A stretch of DNA of 64,000 bases from Mya arenaria (lineage: Eukaryota > Mollusca > Bivalvia > Myida > Myidae), in assembly GCF_026914265.1 (NCBI RefSeq), contig NC_069124.1, positions 18,703,648 through 18,767,647 on the forward strand, given 5' to 3'. Every line of letters begins with the position of its first letter. Position 1 is the stretch's first letter. A program made the position numbers and the translations under genes. The notes beneath the pieces were generated by a model. That model worked only from the letters and a program-made list of their open reading frames with translations. It did no database searches and had not been told where the DNA came from. Shown in pieces: positions 57,201 through 64,000 of this stretch.

Positions 57201-60200
57201 TTTAACATTCTACAGCATGTTTGTAATATACTGTAAAAAAGTATTACCATTCTCTCAAACAGCTTATAGGTAGCCGGAGGGGTGACGCTTTATACATGAT
57301 GAATCACAAGCCGGATGTCCACGGCAGACCACACACATTAGGTCCACAAATAAGCACTTTGTTTTGGTACACTGTAAATGTTGACTGTCTACAACACCCA
57401 TGCCCTTTTTGAATTAAAATATAACTTTGATGCATGTTTTTTCCCACTTTCCTTTTGTATTTACTTCTTCGGTCAAACCTTGTTCTGTCGGCTATTTATT
57501 ATAGTATAGGATTGAAACATGTCATCGGGTTGCACACATGTTTTGATTATTTCCATGCAGTGGACATAAGCTTCCGGTCCGAAATATTTCATGCCATGTG
57601 TTCCCCTCTGCTGAGCATCCTAACTTTGCCATCTCTTTTCATGGACTGATTTTGTGATTGACCAATTGATATGTTCTTCCGGTGTTTAATGCGTGGCACG
57701 ACTGTATAGATTTTTTTTCCAAACGCCAGAGGAACTGATGTTTTAAACTTGTCGGCAAATACAACATGATCATCCTGTGATGTTTTCTCTTCAGTTCTCT
57801 ACAACTGTTTGAGTCAACCTTACTTTTATCTTTCGACTTAAGTACGCCTGGCAATTCCTGAGATACCCCATGACACACGGAGCACCAACGATTCTTCAAT
57901 GGTGACCGTGACATTTGATCATTGCTTCATCGACAGATATGTATTGATGCACGTTGTATTAAGTCATGCTCCTTTCCCATGCAACTTTCATAACAGGGGT
58001 CACTGTGGTTCCAATGTAACCTTGATGCGACCTTGTGATATTTGTCCGGTTGGTTTATTGTCTATCGCAGTGGTTTTCATGGCAACTGTGACAGCTATTT
58101 TTTAATGGATGTTCTGTTGATATATTGATATATTTGCAGTCACTATTGGTTTCCATGATAACTTTATAGCGATCACGTAATAGATATCCGGTTGGATTTA
58201 TAAGAAAGTTATATATTTCAACAGTTTTAAAAGGAAGCGTAACTAGTGTTAAATGACCTTCAAAGGCAACGTCGCCTTTGAAATGGGTTGTGTTATGTTG
58301 ATTACGTATTATGTTTATACAGGAAATACCGTTGCGTAGTTTTGCATACTTCTAGATTCAAGAACGCTACCAAAGTGGACTTAAGTGACTGATTTAGTAA
58401 CATGAAATGTCTACCTTATCGAAGTTAACACACAAATATCACAGTAATACCACTGCGCAGTTTTGCTCATATCTTAAATTTAACAGGCATACCACAGCGT
58501 ACTTCTGATACAAGAGGAAAAGCTTAAGCATGCTGTTTTATTAAAGCAAATTTACAAAAGCCAGAGGCGAATAATGTTGAATGGCGATTTTTATAGAAAT
58601 ACCGTTGCTTATTTTTGCATGGTTATTATATTTGAAAGAAATACCGTAGTGTAGTAACTGTTTCTAAGACAAAGTACCATAGCGTATTAATGCTGTTTTA
58701 GAAATTCACAATCCTTCTTATTTCAATGAAAAACGTACCACAAATTTGTGGAAAATGTGCATTTTGCGGCTGTGGAACTGGACGTACCTACTTTTTCGGT
58801 ACGTTTCAGTCGTCTACAGTATTCCTACAGTAAAACAGTAGCGGTAACCAGCACCCTTGAAAAATTGGTCTGCATTAGGCGGCTACGGTAGCGCGTCGAT
58901 GTACGGTAGCGGTATTCGAAAGGATATAGGCCGAAATCCGTGGAGCCGAATGTCAATGTATTTAAACTGCATCAGTACAAATGTATTCTTCAAACGTACT
59001 GGATATCTATTTTTTTAAAAGTTTAATAAATAGAAATGATTGCCCAACTGAAATAAATATCCTTTGCTATTTTAACACGGTAAAGCGGATTGTCTGCGTT
59101 GTGTAAGATTTGACGGAGCTTCATACGCTTTAAAAAGGGGAAAAACACCAAAAAAAAACACAAAGACGTCAAATGACCTTGTACGTGAGGAAAAATAAAA
59201 GACACTTAGCTTTCAAAAACCCAACTCATATAAGTTACATCAATTAATCTACCAGTCATAATATTGACCAAATAATCATGATATATCGACGCAAATTCGT
59301 GAAAATCCGTATCAACTTTGTACATTCTGTTCAAATGAGTGGCCAAATTATTCGATATACATGCAAATGGCGTGGACGGGTAGAAATTGTAGACTGGGAT
59401 ACCCGATCGTCATTTAATTTTAACCCATTAATTTTACAACAATTGAAAAGGTTATTCCAACATTACATCAATCACTCGCGTTGTCGTGATGTTACGTGAG
59501 AGAGTGGTCTTGTGTTGTGTGGAGTACCCGAAAGAAACCAACATGTATGGGTTGGTCAACAAAACCAAACTGATATACACCCACTGCGCTAACCGGACAC
59601 TCATCCATCATTGAATAACAGCGGTTATCCCAAAAGATACATTCACGCAGTAGAGTATACACGACATATAATGTAATCATGTCGTCTGAAATACAAACAA
59701 AAAACAACAGTTTGGAAGTGTTTTGATAATTTGTCTTACGAACATACGAAATGTGAGCTCCGTAACAAAGACGGGAGAAGGTCATCTATGAATATGTACA
59801 TAAACGGAAAAAACTTATCCTTTGAGTTCAACGAGAAGCAGGTAGAAGGCTGACACGTGTTAGATGATATTCTATATTGCACGAGTATCGGGTACTAAAA
59901 TTGCACTCAGGTACTTACCAATACGAACCTGGCCAGCGGGTAACCGAGTACCAGCCCATTTCCTATACACGTATTATCCTTAGATATATCTCTACTCGTA
60001 TTTCATTTAACTACGAAACCATATTATTAGTCTAAATTTTAATAACTAAGCTCTCAGTCCATTGATTTTATTAAAAATTTGCAGATTCGTGTTATTGTAA
60101 AAACCGTTTTTGGCTGGCTAGAAATGTTTCAGCGTGTAACGACACTTTGTTTCATAATTTTACTTAAAGTAATCATTTGGAAGAAGATTTGAGCAAATAT

Positions 60201-62080
60201 ATGCAGTGTTTTTATTTTTAACAATGTTTTCTTTGTTTGTTCCCCGTTCTAGTACAATGATGAGTTTCATTATGCTCCACTCAATTGTAACCACGGCCCT
60301 TCATGTTCGGGGAAAGCGGGGACTTTGACTTTCGGTCCAACCAATCCTAGGTAAAATCCCCTTACTGTGGGGAAAAACTGCTGGTAAAATCTCTCATCCG
60401 GGATACATCCTAGGTAAGGCCCATTCCCCGCTATTCTCGGCGCGAAAACAAAAACAACGCATTAACTCGGCACTTAGGGGCCACCTGAAAAGTAAAGCAC
60501 TATCTCTCGGACCTGGGTGGGGACCTGGGGGGGAGGGCGGCGAGGTTACAATTGACTGGTGCATTATGAAACTCTATGACCACACGGTGTTAAACCTTTT
60601 ATTTACTATGGCAGACTGTCTGGGATGTTTATATTTTCAAACAGTAACTGCAGCAAATATTTGAAAAGTTCTTGCATTAAGTACTCTGAATTGTATTCCT
60701 TAGTCTGCATATTGTGCATTTTAACTTTTTCTCAGATTACCCCATCTCCGTAATACATTAAATAAATGTATAATTCAAACTTATTGAATATCCATTTTTT
60801 GAAAGTTTAATAAACCGAAATGATTGAATAACTGAAACAAAGGTTAATGGACAATTCGGCACCAAGATAATTTGGCCAAGTCAATTCGCCATTATTCAAA
60901 TTACTATTATGCGGTCATGGTCATTAGATTATAGTTATCATTTAGAGTTGACAATTAAAACTCAACTTTTCCGACATGTTGTCGTTTTATGGTTCATTTA
61001 CGTCAACATAACTACCTTTCACAAATGATTCGATCGTCCAATAAGGGTTAAATGTATCATTTTTCATTTTTCCGTAATAACAAATGGCACAAGGTTACTG
61101 AAATATGTACATCTGATCAAACGGTTTATTTTTTCTATATCTGATCTTTATGTCTACATTTATTTCAGCAGTTCTGATTTTAAATTTGATATATACATAT
61201 ATAAAATTGTTACTTTGAGGAAATTTTATTCAATTTCATGTCAGTAAAACACACGCTGTGATTGAGTTATGCTTACATGACACATTCATTGTCATACATT
61301 TAATTCGAAGTTAAAAAGTGATTCATAAATAGTCATTTGCAAATACGATTTCGAGTTAACAGTTGAATACACATGCATGTCTGTAAAAGTTGGATCTTGA
61401 TTAAATCACCGAGGCGTAAGATTCTTCTGTAACTAAAGCATAGCACCAAACGGATCTGAAATGAAGTGGATTTAAAACAGACGGTACCGATTTTGTGGTG
61501 TCGAATTGACATATTGCCGAAAGATACCTGTGTCGAATACATTTTCTGCCGAATTGTCCGGACACCGAAACAAACATCGTTTGATAATCTTTAGCACGAT
61601 CTAAAGGATTGACTGCGTTATATTACATTTTAAGGACCCAGTATGCTTTAAAACCGGAAAAAAATACGCATACAAATGTACTTGAAGTTGAGGTAAAATA
61701 AAAGACACTAGCTTTCAAAAAACAAACTCTTAAATGTTATATTGTTTAACATCCCGATCATAATATTGAAATAGGACAAAAACTGCTTAATAAAGAGTTC
61801 CGGAAGGGAGAGAAGGACATCCCGAACTTAAGCCACCTTTTGCCAAATCCTGTAACAACAGAACATTACATTCGCGAAGTAACGTGTTTTAGCTGGTCGA
61901 AAAATCGTTAACACAAGCAATAACCAAATGGTATTTGCGTGTAGAAACCAACCCATTCCAGACTTCAAACAGAAAATTGACGGTCAGAATGTACATACGG
62001 TAAGTATTGGAGGCCATACATATATCCTGGTGATGTGATGTAGGTCCCTCCCCACGATGCTGTTAGCGTCTCATTGTAAC
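53349..62080 (-). CDS. CUB-domain protein, copy 1 (three exons assembled, 5' end not found)
   Basis: Minus-strand exons: A 62080-61999, B 54090-53960, C 53524-53349. Junctions are GT/AG and phases fit (A ends phase 2; B runs from phase 2 to 1; C starts phase 1). Together they give a CUB fold: TASWGGTYITSPGYMYGL (strand 1), VVMEVIDCAMEHDKNGDC then YDKLRIYDG (core), IAEFCCADP and NTSYLLFTSDGTNEFKGFEI (end strands). A short Thr-rich tail reaches TAG at 53,349. CUB domains are extracellular. Exons starting in phase 1 are usual for shuffled modules. No signal-peptide exon was identified, and the 7.9-kb gap between A and B is long, so A could belong to a neighbouring copy. An AATAAA lies at 53,232-53,227. 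Confidence 0.65.
53596..53665 (-). pseudogene. Partial duplicate of CUB exon C (copy 1 intron)
   Basis: CTGTTATAATGGGATC with GCTGTTGCCTGAACAAAG repeats the 5' half of exon C and its acceptor, diverged, inside the B-C intron. Confidence 0.6.
56334..56875 (-). CDS. Candidate terminal exons of an unidentified gene
   Basis: Two minus-strand segments with good splice signals: 56875-56801 (CTCTAG|CAAAGG to CTCAT|GTATGT, 25 codons in phase 0, reading QRPNGGQVQQDYGSRNTEER) and 56369-56334 (TTTTTACAG|ACC, 11 codons and TAG). I recognise no family. They could be a C-terminal tail of a CUB-cluster transcript or chance. No 5' exons were identified. Confidence 0.25.
58320..58710. repeat. Diverged tandem repeat with ATACCGTTGCGTAG motif
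   Basis: Blocks such as ATACCGTTGCGTAGTTTTGC (58,326), ATACCACTGCGCAGTTTTGC (58,448), ATACCGTTGCTTATTTTTGC (58,598) and TACCGTAGTGTAG (58,642) recur at irregular spacing of about 35-45 bp or multiples. Related ACGCTACGGC-type pieces occur at about 55,300-55,400. Confidence 0.55.
59492..59980 (-). pseudogene. Possible third, decayed CUB gene copy
   Basis: At about 59,978-59,936 a small segment before a consensus donor (TATTG|GTAAGT) reads GWYSVTRWPGSYW, comparable to GGTYITSPGYMYG of CUB exon A, and ends in the same phase. At 59,690 a strong acceptor (TTTGTATTTCAG) opens into ACGACATGATTAC, similar to the start of exon B, but the frame breaks. The flanking DNA (58,980-59,290) also matches DNA near 60,770-60,840 and 61,585-61,780, upstream of exon A, which supports a duplicated block. 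Confidence 0.3.
60262..60574. mobile_element. MITE, family with TAATGCACCAGT ends (copy 2)
   Basis: About 31-bp terminal inverted repeats, starting GAGTTTCATTATGCTCCACT on the left with its near-exact complement on the right. The interior shares ordered blocks with the copy at 11,213 (GACTTTC.GTCC, GGCCCATTCCCC, CACCTG, GGACCTGGGTGGGG). No coding capacity. Confidence 0.8.
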
Positions 62081-62922
62081 CTGTGGAGGAAATTCGTGTA
62101 ACCTTTGGATTATATAATACGGGTTATATGACAATAATAATGATAAAATAATGGATTTCCAAGCCAGAAAATGTCACTAGCATAAATAATATCATTGCCG
62201 TCAGAAGTCTGGTTTCGAGAATTGCGTATGGACTGTAATGTGCACTACATTGTCTACAGTAAGGGAATTTCGCATACATTCGTAATAGCTCTTGTTTAAA
62301 CAACCAGTACATCGTGATTGATTCTGCCAGCTTACTCGTTTAATAACGGTTTTCTAGCACATTCCAAATCTTCATGTCATTGTTCAACTGCACTTATCGA
62401 ACTGATAAGACGAAACTCTCTGATCAAAAGTTTGTAGTAGCAGACTCATCCAACTCAACATTCAATGTCGAATGTCCTTTGTCGATCAACCTATATCTTC
62501 TGAATTCTAAATGCCGTTTGCCGAATTAGCTCAACATTCAATGTCTGTTTTGGGGCCAGTTCGATATTAATATCATGAAAAAATGACTTGTTGTCATTTT
62601 TTTCACGTCAAATGTAATTTGTCGTGTGAGCTGAACATTGAATGGTCTTTGGCTATTCTGATGGACATTCGTATTATCAAACATATTATCATGACTGATT
62701 TTTCAATCTGGCAAGGACTTAACAACGTGTTTATCAGCATACTATTTACAATTTCCTATCCTTTCCTTTCCTTTCACACCATATACTTAAAGAATATGAG
62801 ATCACTAGGCATCACAATTTTATATTATTGCCCATCGGATACTGTATTACCATTACATAACATGGCGGTAATATCGAAACGCAGTGCAACAGAACGCAAC
62901 CTTACGTAACATAACATAAACT

Positions 62923-63857
62923 TTATTTCATTGTATTGAAATTATGAGTTATAACAAGTAAATATCGACCTAATGATAGACACAACGTTAACACTAGGTT
63001 AATAAAACATTCAGTTGTCATACTAATTCTAGTGGTACTTGTTGTTGTCAAAGTTGTTGCCTCCTTCGAACGGGCAAGAATTCGGAAGCCTTTGTACTGA
63101 TTCGTCCCATCCGAAGTAAAGAGAAGATATGACGTGTTACCAGTTGTGGAGAAGGTCGTGAGGTTTGCCGGATCAGCACAGCAGAACACTGCTATCAACG
63201 GATCCGAGCTGCTGATCCCTAAACAAAGAGAGCACGTGGATATATATGTAGAAATAAATATGAAAGCGGAGAAGGATGGCGGATTGGCGAATCAGCACAG
63301 CAGAACTCTACTAATAGTGGGTCAAAGTGTTGCCTGAAACAATACATGAGGGGGAGATATTTGTATAGATAAAATACAAGCGGAGAAGGATTGGAGGTTT
63401 GCCGGATCGGCACAGTAGAACTCTGCTATGAGGGAGGGGGGGGGGTGAGCTTCTGTTGATTAAGAGATGAAGAAGAAAAGTTTGCAGAGTTAGAATGAAA
63501 CAAACGTACTGTTTCTGACTTTGAGTATGAATCAATAATTACCTTTATAATATAGTATACCATGATGATATTTGTTTATACATATGATCATTACGTTTCT
63601 ATTTCGATCGATATTCATTTTTATAATACAATATAAACATCATATAGTTTAATATTTATCCTTAAAAACATTTAAGCGCTATTCAATATCTGCCAGTGGT
63701 GTTCGTATCGAACAAAGCCAAACTACCATCGTATATCCTCAGTTTGTCGTACAAGCAGTCGCCGTTCTTATCTGATTCCATCTCACAGTCAATCACTTCC
63801 ATAACAACGATTTGGTTTGGATAACTTGTCTCGACCAGATAATCGTAGGTCGTGTTC
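62923..63857 (-). CDS. CUB-domain protein, copy 2 (partial, runs off the right end)
   Basis: Exons B (63857-63727) and C (63218-62923) parallel copy 1 in length, phase and splice sites. B reads NTTYDYLVETSYPNQIVV then NGDCLYDKLRIYDG; C reads AVFCCADPANLTTFSTTGNT and FTSDGTNQYKGF. Copy 2 lacks the TAG that ends copy 1, so its frame runs through a Thr-rich part and a hydrophobic segment (CFINLVLTLCLSLG) to a TAA lying inside an AATAAA. A conserved phase-1 donor (A|GTATGA) in both copies would alternatively let C splice to a following phase-1 CUB exon such as 62,080-61,999. Exon A must lie right of 64,000. Confidence 0.65.
63280..63475 (-). pseudogene. Two partial duplicates of CUB exon C (copy 2 intron)
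   Basis: Fragments at about 63,282-63,355 and 63,385-63,470 repeat GGATCAGCACAGCAGAACTC with the following acceptor region. The first still reads DPLLVEFCCAD in one frame. The second is broken by a poly-G run at 63,437. Confidence 0.65.
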
Positions 63858-64000
63858 CTGCGATATAAAGTGGCAATATAATTAATCTAGAGGTATGAAA
63901 CAGTGACCATTAGCCATTAAGACCAATAGAAAAACTCGATATAAATACGGGGTAGGAGAAAGCAGGTAGTGACAACTGACTTACAATTACAATTTGAAAT

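Larger units (their letters stand above)
62790..63990. repeat. Segmental duplication, right copy
   Basis: Partner of 53,070-54,240. It probably continues past the window end, since the alignment is still visible beyond CUB exon B. Confidence 0.85.

Noticed and set aside
62124..62312. Signal peptide exon for the CUB gene (MILFMLVTFSG reading)
   Set aside because: The hydrophobic start is attractive, but no donor in the required phase leads to exon A.

Overview
The window looks like nuclear DNA from a bivalve mollusc. It is AT-rich, its genes have many short phase-consistent exons in long introns, and it is crowded with TIR elements, tRNA-derived SINEs and diverged minisatellites of a kind I associate with bivalves. 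The species is an inference.

Layout. (1) 1-11,942, minus strand: six 5' exons of a JNK-interacting protein of the JIP3/JIP4 (MAPK8IP3/SPAG9, sunday driver/UNC-16) family; the rest lies left of the window. (2) 11,943-12,129: a 187-bp divergent promoter. (3) 12,130-37,653, plus strand: a complete 19-exon gene for a 650-residue AtuA (DUF1446) protein fused to the small AtuA-associated C-terminal domain, with a probable mitochondrial presequence. All 18 splice junctions fit in phase. Its introns hold a miniature LTR element, a hAT-like insertion, TIR and foldback elements, three minisatellite arrays carrying estrogen-response-element-like palindromes, and old tandem duplicates of three of its own exons. 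(4) 40,802-41,869, minus: an intronless I-kappa-B-like ankyrin protein. (5) 43,850-45,020: a decayed Ty3/gypsy relic. (6) 46,606-51,631: a full-length Ty3/gypsy element with about 98% identical LTRs but broken gag and pol. (7) About 52-64 kb, minus: a tandem cluster of CUB-domain secreted or surface protein genes, with one assembled three-exon copy, a second copy running off the right end, decayed exon fragments and possibly a third, decayed copy.

The genes do not form one pathway. JIP3/4 and the AtuA gene may share a promoter. The I-kappa-B-like gene and the CUB cluster would fit immune or surface functions, but nothing here links them. The most unusual signals are exon duplicates that keep their reading frame inside the AtuA gene and the repeated ERE-like palindromes in its introns. 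No tRNA, rRNA or CRISPR was found.
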